Notes: generated by a model from the letters alone, not told the origin. A stretch of DNA of 64,000 nucleotides from Mariniphaga anaerophila (GCF_900129025.1 NZ_FQUM01000006.1:310001-374000); one strand, 5' to 3'. Positions 1 through 9,397 are shown, counted from the first letter of the stretch. A program made the numbers and translations.

Positions 1-813
1 CACCACTGCCCCACCGGCCATGTCGCACTTCATATAATCCATCGATTTTGCCGTTGGTTTCAGGCTCAGTCCTCCGGTATCGAAAACCACTCCTTTACCA
101 ACCAGAACAACCGGTTTGTCGTTCACTGCATTTTCGGGATTCCACTCCAGAATACTAAATGTGGGCGGATCGATACTCCCTTTGTTTACCGCCAGCAGAC
201 CCCCCATCCGCAGCGCTTCAATTTTTTTCTTATTGAACACTTCCACCGTAAAGCCGGCTTCGTTTCCCAGCTTTTCCATTTCTTCGGAAAACCGGGTAGC
301 AGTAAGGAACGAAAGCGGTTCGTTTACCAAATCACGTGCACGAAAAACCGAATCTACAACATTTTTCAGCTCAACAATTTGCTGGTCACTTACCTGTTGG
401 TCAACAACAAAAATATGAGAAAGGGCAAACCCGTCTTTTTCTTTTTTGTATTTTGAAAAGGAGTACCCCGAAAGCAACATCCCCTCCAAAAAAGAAAGCG
501 TTGCACTGTTTTCGGAATTACCAACTATTTGCAATGTGGTGATTTTCTCGCTTTTCAGCACATCAAAAAATTTAGAACCTGCCTGACGCGCTGCCTCTGC
601 GCGGTTGCACAACTCTTCATCTTCCGCGGCTTTATGAAAAAAATACACTGCGGGCTGTTTATAAATTGTCCATTCGGTTTCTTCCGATAATTTTTCCTTC
701 AAGTACCCGGAGTCAATTTCCGGAGAAAGGGAAAGTGAATCAAAACTTTGAAACAAAACAGCGGTTGAGATATGTTGTTTTTGTGCTGAGATCTTCTCTA
801 TTTGTGGTAGCAT
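1..813 (-). CDS. pepA: Leucyl aminopeptidase (M17), N-terminal part
   Basis: The reading frame is open for 271 codons from the ATG at 813 to the window edge, so the C-terminal part is missing. The start of the M17 catalytic domain is present: an ARDLVNEP stretch, then a VGKGVVFDTGGLSLKP block and MKCDMAGGA, which contain the metal-binding Lys and Asp residues of this family. M17 enzymes are cytoplasmic two-metal exopeptidases that remove N-terminal residues, often Leu, from peptides. No signal peptide is visible. The gene is divergent from the operon to its right. The family assignment is secure; the exact specificity is not. Confidence 0.9.
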   Translation of the reverse strand, partial: MLPQIEKISAQKQHISTAVLFQSFDSLSLSPEIDSGYLKEKLSEETEWTIYKQPAVYFFHKAAEDEELCNRAEAARQAGSKFFDVLKSEKITTLQIVGNSENSATLSFLEGMLLSGYSFSKYKKEKDGFALSHIFVVDQQVSDQQIVELKNVVDSVFRARDLVNEPLSFLTATRFSEEMEKLGNEAGFTVEVFNKKKIEALRMGGLLAVNKGSIDPPTFSILEWNPENAVNDKPVVLVGKGVVFDTGGLSLKPTAKSMDYMKCDMAGGAVV

Positions 814-930
814 AACTCTTAAATTTTGCCAAAAATACGATAAAACTTACTTTTTTGAAATCAATTGAAGCCATTGAGATAAATCAACAAAAAAAAGACC
901 TGCCTAGTTTTTAAAGACAAAGGTTTATCC

Positions 931-938
931 TATTTTTG
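931..938 (+). promoter_or_regulatory. Putative -7 element (TATTTTTG)
   Basis: It matches the Bacteroidota sigma-ABfr -7 consensus TAnnTTTG and lies 31 bases before the ATG at 970. No convincing -33 TTG was seen. It would drive the small gene and perhaps the whole receptor/haem operon. Confidence 0.45.
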
Positions 939-969
939 TGCATTCAAAAACCTGAAGAACAAGAGCAGC

Positions 970-1308
970 ATGTTTACAATTGGTATATTTACAACACACA
1001 TCCCTTATATTGCTTTTGTGTGTTTCTATGCTTTTTTCTTCTTGTTCGACTATCAAAAGAATTTTGACGAAGAGGCCGCAATCGGCGAAAAAAACATCCG
1101 GCACGAAGTAGCGTTATCTGCTAACACCCAACACGGAAGCGACTGCGAAAACTTTGATTTTAACAAGCAACATTCAAGTATCTCGCCCAAATTGGAGCAG
1201 ATATTTTACATGGATCGGAAAACAAAAATTCTGATTCCGGTAAACGAACCGCTTTTTTCAATTAATATTGCTTTTTCGTATTTCTCCCGACCTCCCCCGG
1301 CTGCCTGA
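970..1308 (+). CDS. Small membrane-anchored hypothetical protein
   Basis: A 112-residue protein that I do not recognise. It starts with a hydrophobic, aromatic-rich stretch (about residues 3-27) that looks like one membrane helix or an uncleaved signal anchor, followed by a polar, His- and Cys-containing domain. A -7 promoter element lies just upstream, and the gene is co-directional with the TonB receptor that follows after 88 bases. A terminator-like hairpin separates the two. It may be an accessory of the uptake system, but only position suggests this. It is not antisense to any known gene, which supports it being real. Confidence 0.5.
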   Translation: MFTIGIFTTHIPYIAFVCFYAFFFLFDYQKNFDEEAAIGEKNIRHEVALSANTQHGSDCENFDFNKQHSSISPKLEQIFYMDRKTKILIPVNEPLFSINIAFSYFSRPPPAA

Positions 1309-1344
1309 TTTTTCATTGTATTCTATTTAAAATGTAAATGTTAC

Positions 1345-1368
1345 CGGGCAACACGGTGCCTGTTTTTT
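1345..1368 (+). terminator. Terminator-like hairpin before TonB receptor
   Basis: CGGGCA and TGCCTG pair around a six-base loop (one G-T pair) and are followed by six T. The structure ends 28 bases before the receptor start. It could end the small upstream transcript or act as an attenuator for the operon. Confidence 0.4.
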
Positions 1369-1396
1369 ACATTATCTGCTTTTCATAAAAATTATC

Positions 1397-3493
1397 ATGA
1401 AGAAATTATTATTACTAATTCTTACCATATCTTTTTTTCAGGTAAATACTTTTGCCCGGGAAACAGAACAAGACAGCATCAAAAAATATAAACTGGACGA
1501 AATTGTTATTCAGTCGCCCAAATACAACCGGAATGTTTTTGAAATTCCGGCAGCGGCATCAATGATTCCGGAGCGTTTAATTGAAAATAACCGGGTGGAA
1601 AGCCTAACGGATATTTCGACCCTGATTCCCAACTTTTTTATGCCCGATTACGGATCAAAACTTACTTCGCCGGTGTACATCCGCGGTGTTGGGAATCGTA
1701 TTAACACGCCTTCGGTTGGATTGTATGTCGACGAAATTCCCTATTTCGAAAAAGCGGCTTTCAATTTTGACTTTTATAACGTGGAACGCATTGAAGTTTT
1801 GCGTGGCCCGCAGGGAACTCTTTACGGGCGCAACACCATGGGCGGACTAATAAACGTAATCACCAATAAACCACGAGACAAACGGGCTACAACCGTGTCG
1901 GTAGATTATGGAAATTACAACCAGATTCGATCTAACATCACCCACAATCAACCAATCGGAAAAAAAGTTGCACTACAGGGAAGCCTGAATCAACGGCACA
2001 ACGACGGGTTTTACAACAACACTTTTTCAAATACCGAAGTAGATAAAATAAACAGCTACTCGGGGCAGTTGAAAGCGCTGTTTACGCCTTCGAAAAAATT
2101 TAACGCACTGGCAAATATCCAATACGAAGACAGCAGGCAGGGCGGATACCCTTACGCATTGTTCGACGAAGAAAAAATGACAGCCGGCGAAATTTCGTAC
2201 GACAAAGAGAGTTTATACAACCGCAAACTTTTATCGGCCGGGTTAAACCTGAAATACACAGCCACTGATTTTTCGGTGCGGGCGGTAAGCAGTTTCCAGT
2301 CGCTGGACGATTTTCAGGAGATCGACCAGGATTTCACTCCCGAATCGCTGTTTTTCGTGGTACAAGATCAGCAGTTGCAAATGCTGGCACAGGAAATAAA
2401 TATTGAGTCGAACCAAAATGGAAATTACAACTGGCTGTTCGGAGCATTTGGGTTCAAACAACTGCTTGACAAAGCGGTTACCGTGGAATACGGAGAAGAC
2501 GGCCTGGTAAAATACAAAATTCCTTTATCGGAATATTATTACACAAAAACCTACAACAACTCCAATTCGGGAGTTGCGTTCTTTCACCAGTCCACTCTCG
2601 ATTTGGGCGGATTTACATTTTCTGCAGGCATTCGCGCCGACTACGAAAAAGCAACCCTCGATTATGCAGACGACCGTGTTAGAAACGGAAATTCAACCCG
2701 GGCAGAAGAGTTTGACAGCGATATGGATTTCTTTGAAATTCTTCCGAAAGTGGCGCTAAAATACAGCATTAACGAGTACCTGGTTCCTTATGTTACTGTT
2801 GCAAAAGGGTACAATTCAGGCGGGTTTAATTCCACTTTCGAAGATGACGAAAACCGCACTTTCGATCCGGAGCAATCGTGGAATTACGAAGCCGGATTAA
2901 AAGCCAAATGGCTACAACAGCGAATTTATGCCAACCTGGCTTTTTTCTACATAGACTGGACCAACCAGCAGGTTTACCAAACTGTTCCCAGCGGAACCGG
3001 CTCGATGCTTACCAATGCAGGAAAATCGGAAAGCAAAGGTGTTGAACTGGAGTTGAAAGCACTGCCTGCCCAAAACTTCGAAACGTGGCTGACTTTTGGG
3101 TACAACGAAGCAAAATTTATTGATTACGTAAAAAACGAAAATCAGGATTACAGCGGAAATTACTTACCTTATGTCCCCAAATATTCGTTTAATGTAGGAG
3201 GTAATTACATGGTAAATGTCAGGGCAAAATGGCTCGACCGAGTTCGGTTCAACCTTTCATACAACGGTTTTGGAAAGCATTACTGGCACGAGTCGAACGA
3301 AGCTTACCAAAATTTTTACGGATTGCTGAACCATCGCATAAACTTCGAAAAAAACAATGTTGTTTTTTCATTTTGGGGAAAGAATATTTTAAATGCCGAC
3401 TATAACTCGTTTTACTTTCAGGCATTGGGAAATTCCTATGCTCAAATAGGAAAACCGGCTACATTTGGTGTTAATCTGAAAGTTACGTTTTAG
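1397..3493 (+). CDS. TonB-dependent outer-membrane receptor (iron chelate or porphyrin type)
   Basis: A 698-residue protein with a signal peptide (about residues 1-20), a plug domain (about 33-160, with IRGVGNRINTPSVGLYVDEI and the ERIEVLRGPQGTLYGRNTMGG signature) and a 22-strand-type barrel ending in aromatic Phe. It lacks the N-terminal carboxypeptidase-like domain of SusC proteins and resembles the siderophore/haem receptor branch. It would bind a ligand at the cell surface and bring it to the periplasm using TonB energy. Five bases separate it from a permease gene, and haem genes follow, so the ligand is probably an iron chelate, haem or porphyrin; which one cannot be read from the sequence. 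Confidence 0.88.
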   Translation: MKKLLLLILTISFFQVNTFARETEQDSIKKYKLDEIVIQSPKYNRNVFEIPAAASMIPERLIENNRVESLTDISTLIPNFFMPDYGSKLTSPVYIRGVGNRINTPSVGLYVDEIPYFEKAAFNFDFYNVERIEVLRGPQGTLYGRNTMGGLINVITNKPRDKRATTVSVDYGNYNQIRSNITHNQPIGKKVALQGSLNQRHNDGFYNNTFSNTEVDKINSYSGQLKALFTPSKKFNALANIQYEDSRQGGYPYALFDEEKMTAGEISYDKESLYNRKLLSAGLNLKYTATDFSVRAVSSFQSLDDFQEIDQDFTPESLFFVVQDQQLQMLAQEINIESNQNGNYNWLFGAFGFKQLLDKAVTVEYGEDGLVKYKIPLSEYYYTKTYNNSNSGVAFFHQSTLDLGGFTFSAGIRADYEKATLDYADDRVRNGNSTRAEEFDSDMDFFEILPKVALKYSINEYLVPYVTVAKGYNSGGFNSTFEDDENRTFDPEQSWNYEAGLKAKWLQQRIYANLAFFYIDWTNQQVYQTVPSGTGSMLTNAGKSESKGVELELKALPAQNFETWLTFGYNEAKFIDYVKNENQDYSGNYLPYVPKYSFNVGGNYMVNVRAKWLDRVRFNLSYNGFGKHYWHESNEAYQNFYGLLNHRINFEKNNVVFSFWGKNILNADYNSFYFQALGNSYAQIGKPATFGVNLKVTF

Positions 3494-3498
3494 CAAAA

Positions 3499-4716
3499 AT
3501 GAAAAAGCAAGAAGCAAATAAGTATTTCACGCTGCTGAGCCTCTACCTGGCACAGTCTATTCCCATGAGCTTTTTTTCAACAGTAGTGCCTGTTATCATG
3601 CGAATGGAGAACTATTCGCTGGAATCCATCGGGTATTTGCAATTGATAAAGTTGCCATGGATACTGAAATTTTTGTGGGCGCCAATGGTAGACAGAAATT
3701 GTAGCAGTACAAAACAGTACAGGCGTTGGATTCTGGCTTCGGAAACATTTTATGCAGTAGTAATTTTTTCCATTGGCTTTTTAGATCTCGAAACAAGTTT
3801 CTCTACCATCATAATATTAATGGTAATTGCATTTACGGCCTCGGCAACCCACGACATTGCCACCGATGCATTTGCCATTCTCGTTCTAAAAGAGCGGGAA
3901 CGCAGCCTCGGAAACAGCATGCAGTCGGCCGGAAATTTTATAGGAACCCTGATGGGCAGTGGTGTCCTGCTTGTAATTTACCATTACTGGGGCTGGCAAT
4001 CGCTCCTTTTTTCACTGGCGGCCTTTGTACTCATCGTTTTAATTCCCATTTCAATATACCCGGCAAAGGAGAAAAAGCAATTGGACAAATCGAGGAAAAA
4101 CATTTCGCCTCTGGAGTTCGTCTACTTTTTCAGACAGAAAAAAATCGGAGGCCATTTGCTCTTGCTGTTTCTTTTTTACTCCGGGCTGATTGCCATTTTA
4201 ACCATGGTAAAACCCTACCTGGTTGACCTGGGCTACGACGTAAAACAAATCGGGTTCATTTCCGGAATATTCGGCACAGCATGCGGAGCGTTAATGACGA
4301 TTCCCGCCGGAATATTCATCCGAAAAGTCGGGCTGAACAAAGCAGTCTGGGTTTTTCCTGCCATTAATGTGTTGGTGGCAATCTTCTTTTTCGGGCTCAC
4401 ATTTACCGGTCATCCGTTATACCTTATATATATAGGTGTCGCATTATTATGGAGCGCCTACGCCATGTCGTCGGTTTTTGTGTACACACTGGCCATGAAA
4501 ATTGTTCGCAAAGGAAGAGAAGGAACCGACTTTACCATTCAAATTGTAATTACACACCTGAGCAGCCTCATTATTGCGGTAATGAGCGGAAAGGTAGCAG
4601 ACACCATTACATATCGCGGGCTTTTTGGCATTGAAGTTGGCATCGGATTGCTTATCTTTATGCTCATCCCGTTCATTTTTAAGAATAACTTTTACAATCG
4701 TTATGAAAATTCCTGA
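3499..4716 (+). CDS. PAT-family (AmpG/RhtX-like) MFS permease
   Basis: A 405-residue integral membrane protein with about twelve hydrophobic segments. The HDIATDAFA motif in the fourth helix region and a REGTDFT motif near the end are typical of peptide/acetyl-CoA/drug (PAT) transporters, the family that includes AmpG and the siderophore permeases RhtX and FptX. Located between a TonB receptor and haem-synthesis genes, it is a good candidate for the inner-membrane step of the same uptake route. Its last 14 bases overlap the start of hemN, which implies translational coupling. The substrate is inferred only from context. Confidence 0.8.
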   Translation: MKKQEANKYFTLLSLYLAQSIPMSFFSTVVPVIMRMENYSLESIGYLQLIKLPWILKFLWAPMVDRNCSSTKQYRRWILASETFYAVVIFSIGFLDLETSFSTIIILMVIAFTASATHDIATDAFAILVLKERERSLGNSMQSAGNFIGTLMGSGVLLVIYHYWGWQSLLFSLAAFVLIVLIPISIYPAKEKKQLDKSRKNISPLEFVYFFRQKKIGGHLLLLFLFYSGLIAILTMVKPYLVDLGYDVKQIGFISGIFGTACGALMTIPAGIFIRKVGLNKAVWVFPAINVLVAIFFFGLTFTGHPLYLIYIGVALLWSAYAMSSVFVYTLAMKIVRKGREGTDFTIQIVITHLSSLIIAVMSGKVADTITYRGLFGIEVGIGLLIFMLIPFIFKNNFYNRYENS

Positions 4717-6082
4717 AAACCTCATTCAAAAATATAACGTTCCGGTACCACGGTACACCAGTTACCCGCCTGCAAATTTTTTTCACGAAAATTTTAGAGC
4801 CGACGAGTACGTAAGTGCAATTGAGAAATCCAATCACGAGTGGCCCGAAAACATTTCGTTGTATATCCACATTCCGTTTTGCTCTAAAATGTGCCATTTC
4901 TGCGGATGCAACACACAATACACCCGCGACAAAGAAAAAATGGGCCGGTATGTAGAAGCAGTGAAAAAAGAGATAAAAATGGTGAAGAAACTGCTTGACC
5001 CCTCGCGTAAAGTATCGCAGGTGCATTGGGGAGGCGGAACACCAAATTCATTGCCCATTGAAATGATTCGCGGAATAATGGAACTTATTCACGAAAACTT
5101 TCAATTCATCGAAAAGCCTGAAATTGCCATTGAATGCCACCCGGCCATGCTGGATGAAAACTATACCGGCCAACTTGTTTTGGCAGGATTCAACCGGTTC
5201 AGCCTGGGAATTCAGGACTTTAAACAGGAGGTGCTGGACAACGTAAACCGGGACGCACCAAATGTACCGGTTAAAGAAATTGTAAGCTGGATTAGAGGTT
5301 TTGAAAACACATCGGTAAACCTCGATTTTATTTACGGCCTTCCGTTTCAAAGCGAAAAATCGTTTTCGGAAACCATTGAAAAGGCCGTGGACATTTCGCC
5401 CGACAGATTGGTAACATTTTCGTATGCCCATGTTCCGTGGATAAAAAAAGCCCAAAAAATTCTTGAAGTACGGGGCCTCCCGGAAGCACAAGAAAAGCTT
5501 TCCATGTTTGAAGCCGGCTTTAAAATACTCACCGGAAACGGCTACACCCCCATCGGGCTGGATCACTACGCCAAACACACCGACGATTTGAGCATTGCCC
5601 TGAAAAACCGCAAGCTTCACCGGAATTTCCAGGGATATTGCACACGCGAAACCACCGGGCAAGTATATGCTTTTGGAGCAACAGGAATAAGCCAGCTGGA
5701 AAGTGTATATGCCCAAAACGATAAAAACCCCGAGAGCTATGTTGAATTAATCAACAAAGGGCAGTTTACCATTGAAAAGGGATACCATCTGAACCGGCAG
5801 GAAAAAATAATACGGCACGTAATTAACGAAATGATGTGCAATGAATACCTGTCGTTTAAAGAAGCCGCTGAAAAATTCAACACTTCGGCAGAAGAGATTA
5901 AAAATGCACTGAATTTCGATAGAAAACTGTTTAATGGTTTTGTAGCAGATCAACTTCTGGAGATTGACGAAGAGGAAAATTTTCAGGTTACACCAACCGG
6001 CAGATTTTTCATTCGAAACATTGCGGCCCAATTCGACCCGAACCTTCAGAAAGAAACCAAAAGATTTTCAAAAGCGTTGTAA
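4703..6082 (+). CDS. hemN: Oxygen-independent coproporphyrinogen III oxidase
   Basis: A 459-residue radical-SAM enzyme that decarboxylates coproporphyrinogen III to protoporphyrinogen IX without oxygen. The cluster motif is C60-x3-C64-x2-C67, and the extra C69 (HFCGCN) is the mark of true HemN as opposed to HemW/haem chaperones. WGGGTPN and the C-terminal HemN domain (about 360-450) are present. The ATG at 4703 was chosen over an in-frame upstream ATG at 4625 because that extension lies inside the permease gene and the family starts near MKIPENLIQKY. It overlaps the permease gene by 14 bases. Confidence 0.93.
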   Translation: MKIPENLIQKYNVPVPRYTSYPPANFFHENFRADEYVSAIEKSNHEWPENISLYIHIPFCSKMCHFCGCNTQYTRDKEKMGRYVEAVKKEIKMVKKLLDPSRKVSQVHWGGGTPNSLPIEMIRGIMELIHENFQFIEKPEIAIECHPAMLDENYTGQLVLAGFNRFSLGIQDFKQEVLDNVNRDAPNVPVKEIVSWIRGFENTSVNLDFIYGLPFQSEKSFSETIEKAVDISPDRLVTFSYAHVPWIKKAQKILEVRGLPEAQEKLSMFEAGFKILTGNGYTPIGLDHYAKHTDDLSIALKNRKLHRNFQGYCTRETTGQVYAFGATGISQLESVYAQNDKNPESYVELINKGQFTIEKGYHLNRQEKIIRHVINEMMCNEYLSFKEAAEKFNTSAEEIKNALNFDRKLFNGFVADQLLEIDEEENFQVTPTGRFFIRNIAAQFDPNLQKETKRFSKAL

Positions 6083-6093
6083 ACATCATACAA

Positions 6094-7461
6094 ATGGAAG
6101 ACAAGGAAAACATTAGGGTTGCTATTGCCGGCGCCGGACTAACCGGGCTAACTACTGCATTCTACCTGAAAAAAGCAGGAATTCCGTTCGTGGTTTTCGA
6201 AAAAGAAGATCGCCCCGGAGGTGTCATTCAAACCCATCACGAAAACGGATTCACATTTGAAAGCGGGCCAAACTCCGGAATCCTTTCAAAACCGGAAGTG
6301 GTGGAGTTGCTGGAAGAATTGCAACACGAATGTACCCTCGAAGTGGCCGACGATGCTGCAGAAGCCCGGTGGATATGGAAAAATAATCGTTGGGTGCCAC
6401 TTCCTTCCGGACTGGTTTCTGGCATTTCCACGCCCCTGTTTTCTTTTCCTGACAAACTGAGACTGCTGGGCGAGCCCTTCCGAAAAAAAGGAACTAACCC
6501 GAACGAATCTTTGGCACAGCTGGTTTTGCGCCGCATGGGAAAAAGCTTTCTCAATTACGCTATAGATCCGTTTATTCTTGGCATTTATTCTGGCGACCCC
6601 GGGCGGCTGGTTACACAATATGCTTTTCCGAAACTATACAACCTGGAACAAAATTACGGCAGCTTTATTGGAGGCGCTCTCAAAAAGGCCAAAGAGCCCA
6701 AAAGCGAACGTGACAAGAAAGCCACAAAAGAAATTTTCTCCGTTAAAGGAGGCCTGAGCAACATGATTCATGCATTGGCGACAAACGTTGGAGAAGAAAA
6801 CATACGGCTGAACAGCAACAATCTTTCATTTGCTCAAAAGGGAAGCAAATTTTTGTGCTCGCAGTCGAGCGAAGAGTTTTCTCACGTAATATCCACAACC
6901 GGAGGATATGCGTTGCCGGAACTTTTCCCCTTTCTCGAAAAAGAAAAACTGGGTTCCATTACCCAAATGGAATATTCAAAAGTAATACAGGTTTCTGTCG
7001 GATTCAACAACTGGCACGGCATTCCGCTTAATGCGTTTGGCGGGCTGGTTCCTTTTATTGAACAAAGAAAAATTTTAGGAGCGCTGTTTCTCTCTTCATT
7101 TTTCAAGGATAAAGCCCCCGAAAAAGGCGCGTTACTGTCTGTATTTCTGGGCGGAATACGCAGGCCCGAAATTGCAGAACTTTCTGATGAAAAGATTGTT
7201 GAAATTGTCAGAACAGAGTTAACAGAAATGTTTCATTTGAAAAAATTCGAACCCGATTTGTTGAAAATATTCCGATACAGCCATGCGATTCCGCAATATG
7301 GATTTGAATCAGAAGAAAAACTGAAAACTATCGAAACCCTGGAGAAACAACACCCGGGGCTGATACTTGCAGGAAATATTCGCGATGGAATTGGCATTGC
7401 CGACCGCATTAATCAGGGGAGAACTGTTGCTGCAAAAATTGCAAACATAGAGCATGAATAA
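6094..7461 (+). CDS. hemG: Protoporphyrinogen (coproporphyrinogen) oxidase, HemY type
   Basis: A 455-residue FAD-dependent oxidase. The N-terminal dinucleotide-binding motif GAGLTG followed by a FEKEDRPGG stretch, and the C-terminal AGNIRDGIGIADRINQG FAD-contact segment, are typical of HemY-type oxidases. It converts protoporphyrinogen IX to protoporphyrin IX (or coproporphyrinogen to coproporphyrin in some lineages); because the neighbour is HemN, the protoporphyrin route is expected. It starts 11 bases after hemN and its end overlaps hemH by 8 bases. Flavin oxidases of this class usually use oxygen, which is odd next to the anaerobic HemN, so another electron acceptor is possible. Confidence 0.9.
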   Translation: MEDKENIRVAIAGAGLTGLTTAFYLKKAGIPFVVFEKEDRPGGVIQTHHENGFTFESGPNSGILSKPEVVELLEELQHECTLEVADDAAEARWIWKNNRWVPLPSGLVSGISTPLFSFPDKLRLLGEPFRKKGTNPNESLAQLVLRRMGKSFLNYAIDPFILGIYSGDPGRLVTQYAFPKLYNLEQNYGSFIGGALKKAKEPKSERDKKATKEIFSVKGGLSNMIHALATNVGEENIRLNSNNLSFAQKGSKFLCSQSSEEFSHVISTTGGYALPELFPFLEKEKLGSITQMEYSKVIQVSVGFNNWHGIPLNAFGGLVPFIEQRKILGALFLSSFFKDKAPEKGALLSVFLGGIRRPEIAELSDEKIVEIVRTELTEMFHLKKFEPDLLKIFRYSHAIPQYGFESEEKLKTIETLEKQHPGLILAGNIRDGIGIADRINQGRTVAAKIANIEHE

Positions 7462-8482
7462 CGACAAAACAGCCGTTTTACTAATGAATGTAGGTAGCCC
7501 CGACGAGCCAGAAATAGGTGCAGTCTGGAGGTATCTCACCGAATTTTTAAACGACAAGCGGGTAATTGATCTGCCCTGGCTGCTTCGCAAATTTCTGGTA
7601 AATTTCATCATCATTCCGTTTAGGGTAAAAAATTCAACGCGGCTATACAAATTACTTTGGACAGAAAAGGGTTCACCCCTCATTTTTCATTCTTTTGAAA
7701 TGAAGCAGAAACTCCAGATTAAACTCGAAGACAAGTTTGAAGTGTTTGTTGCCATGCGCTATCAAAACCCCGACTACAAACGAATAATCTGCCAAATAAG
7801 AGAGCAGGGATTCAAAAAGCTAATTCTTTTTCCCCTTTATCCGCAGTACGCTCAATCAACCACAGAAACTACCGTTGTTGCCGTTAAACAGGAATTAGAA
7901 CGGCAAAACTCCAACATCGAACTAAAGGTTATTAACCAGTTTTACGACAATCCGCAGTTTATTCAGGCATTTGCAGAACAAGGGCGTAAATACAACCTTG
8001 CTGATTACGACCACGTTATTTTTTCGTACCACGGCCTGCCCAACCGCCATCTCGAAAACAGCCACCCCGACATAAAAGCCACACAGTGCTCGTGCCAAAA
8101 CTCCATTCCCGAATACGGCAAAAACTGCTATCGGGCAACATGCTATGCCACAACAAGACTTCTGGCAAAAGAGCTGGGCCTGAAAAAGGAAAATTACACC
8201 GTGTCGTTTCAATCGAGGCTCGACAAAAACTGGATGGAACCATTTACCGACAATGTGATGCTGCAGAAACTTCAAGAAGGGAAAAAGCGCATCCTTGTTT
8301 TTGCTCCGGCATTTGTTACCGACTGCCTGGAAACCATTATCGAAATTGGCGATGAATACCGGGAAATATTCTTAGAAAACGGCGGAGAGAAATTACAGCT
8401 TGTAGAAAGCCTCAATGCAGAGCCGGCATGGATTGATACAATGGCAACCCTGGTCTTAGAAGAGGCAAATAAAAGCTTCTGA
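7454..8482 (+). CDS. hemH: Ferrochelatase
   Basis: A 342-residue protein that inserts Fe(II) into protoporphyrin IX. The N-terminal LLMNVGSPDEP, the catalytic His in SYHGLPNRH and the acidic FVTDCLETIIEIGDE segment mark the family. A cysteine-rich insert, QCSC...NCYRATC at about residues 215-235, could hold an iron-sulfur cluster as described for some ferrochelatases; this is inference. The gene closes the receptor-permease-haem operon and overlaps hemG by 8 bases. Confidence 0.94.
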   Translation: MNNDKTAVLLMNVGSPDEPEIGAVWRYLTEFLNDKRVIDLPWLLRKFLVNFIIIPFRVKNSTRLYKLLWTEKGSPLIFHSFEMKQKLQIKLEDKFEVFVAMRYQNPDYKRIICQIREQGFKKLILFPLYPQYAQSTTETTVVAVKQELERQNSNIELKVINQFYDNPQFIQAFAEQGRKYNLADYDHVIFSYHGLPNRHLENSHPDIKATQCSCQNSIPEYGKNCYRATCYATTRLLAKELGLKKENYTVSFQSRLDKNWMEPFTDNVMLQKLQEGKKRILVFAPAFVTDCLETIIEIGDEYREIFLENGGEKLQLVESLNAEPAWIDTMATLVLEEANKSF

Positions 8483-8567
8483 CATTCAAAGATATGCACA
8501 TATGTAAGAAACTAAATTTTAATTCAATTTTGTATTAAAAGACATTTTTTTCATAAACTTATTTTAT

Positions 8568-8575
8568 TAGATTTG
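8568..8575 (+). promoter_or_regulatory. Putative -7 element (TAGATTTG)
   Basis: It matches TAnnTTTG and lies 49 bases before the Fnr-like regulator start, in an AT-rich gap after hemH. It suggests the regulator is transcribed separately from the haem operon. Confidence 0.4.
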
Positions 8576-8623
8576 AGTTTTCGCTTACTACATATAGAAA
8601 CAGGCTAAATACCCAACAAACAA

Positions 8624-9397
8624 ATGATTTTGAAAGAGGGAATAGTGTTAAAAGAAATAAATTTTGAATGCTTCAGATGTGAAAAGCACAATGACAACTG
8701 TGAAAAAACACTGAATTGTTGTTGCAAAAATTGCTTTAAAAGCGACGACACCAACCTCCTCAAACATTTGGAAAATAATGAGCTTGATTCTATTGTAGAA
8801 GGGAAACAACAAATCAGGTACAAACCCGGAGAAACCATTATTAAACAGAACACCTCGTCAACCTACGTTATTTGCGTTAGAGACGGGTTGGCCAAGGTTT
8901 ATGTTGAAGGCATTAAAGGAAAAAGCCTGGTGGTTCGCCTGATAAAAAAACTCGATTTTGTTACCGGCGGCGATTTATTCAATGGGAATGTACAACGATT
9001 CACCATCTCTGCCGTTACTCCGGTAACTTGTTGCTTAATAAATACCACAAAGCTTTCGCAACTGTTCTCGGAAAATAACCGGTTTGCGGTTGAATTGCTC
9101 AGGCACCACGCCAAACAGAACAATGCATTGCTGGACAAGCTGGTGGTATTAACCCAGAAATACATGCCCGGCCGCGTAGCAGACACACTGCTCTATCTGA
9201 AAAACGACATTTTCAAAACCAATCCTTTTTCAGTTCCATTAACACGACAGGATTTGGCAGACATGTCGAACATGACCAAAGAAAGCCTGGTGCGGATTCT
9301 TCAACAATTCAAATCTTCTAATCTCATAAAAACAGATGGAAATACAATTGAAATACTTAATGAAGAAGCCCTGCAAGAAATTAGCAAAAACGGATAA
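8624..9397 (+). CDS. Crp/Fnr-family regulator with cysteine-rich N-terminus
   Basis: A 257-residue regulator with a cyclic-nucleotide-type sensor domain (about 50-165) and a C-terminal winged helix whose recognition segment is TRQDLADMSNMTKESLVRIL (about 212-231). Ahead of the sensor domain lie seven cysteines in 22 residues (C16, C19, C26, C32, C33, C34, C37), compatible with an oxygen- or redox-sensing iron-sulfur cluster as in FNR, though the spacing differs from E. coli FNR. A perfect FNR palindrome begins at the base after its stop codon and precedes a cytochrome operon, so an anaerobic activator role is likely. The sensor ligand is inferred. Confidence 0.88.
   Translation: MILKEGIVLKEINFECFRCEKHNDNCEKTLNCCCKNCFKSDDTNLLKHLENNELDSIVEGKQQIRYKPGETIIKQNTSSTYVICVRDGLAKVYVEGIKGKSLVVRLIKKLDFVTGGDLFNGNVQRFTISAVTPVTCCLINTTKLSQLFSENNRFAVELLRHHAKQNNALLDKLVVLTQKYMPGRVADTLLYLKNDIFKTNPFSVPLTRQDLADMSNMTKESLVRILQQFKSSNLIKTDGNTIEILNEEALQEISKNG

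Noticed and set aside
1309-1396. Cobalamin or other known riboswitch before the TonB receptor
   Set aside because: The hairpin region lacks the conserved boxes of cobalamin, TPP or FMN riboswitches; only a terminator-like hairpin remains.
5048-5716. A 222-residue open frame on the minus strand
   Set aside because: It is antisense to the well-supported hemN gene and has no family signature; it is a frame shadow.
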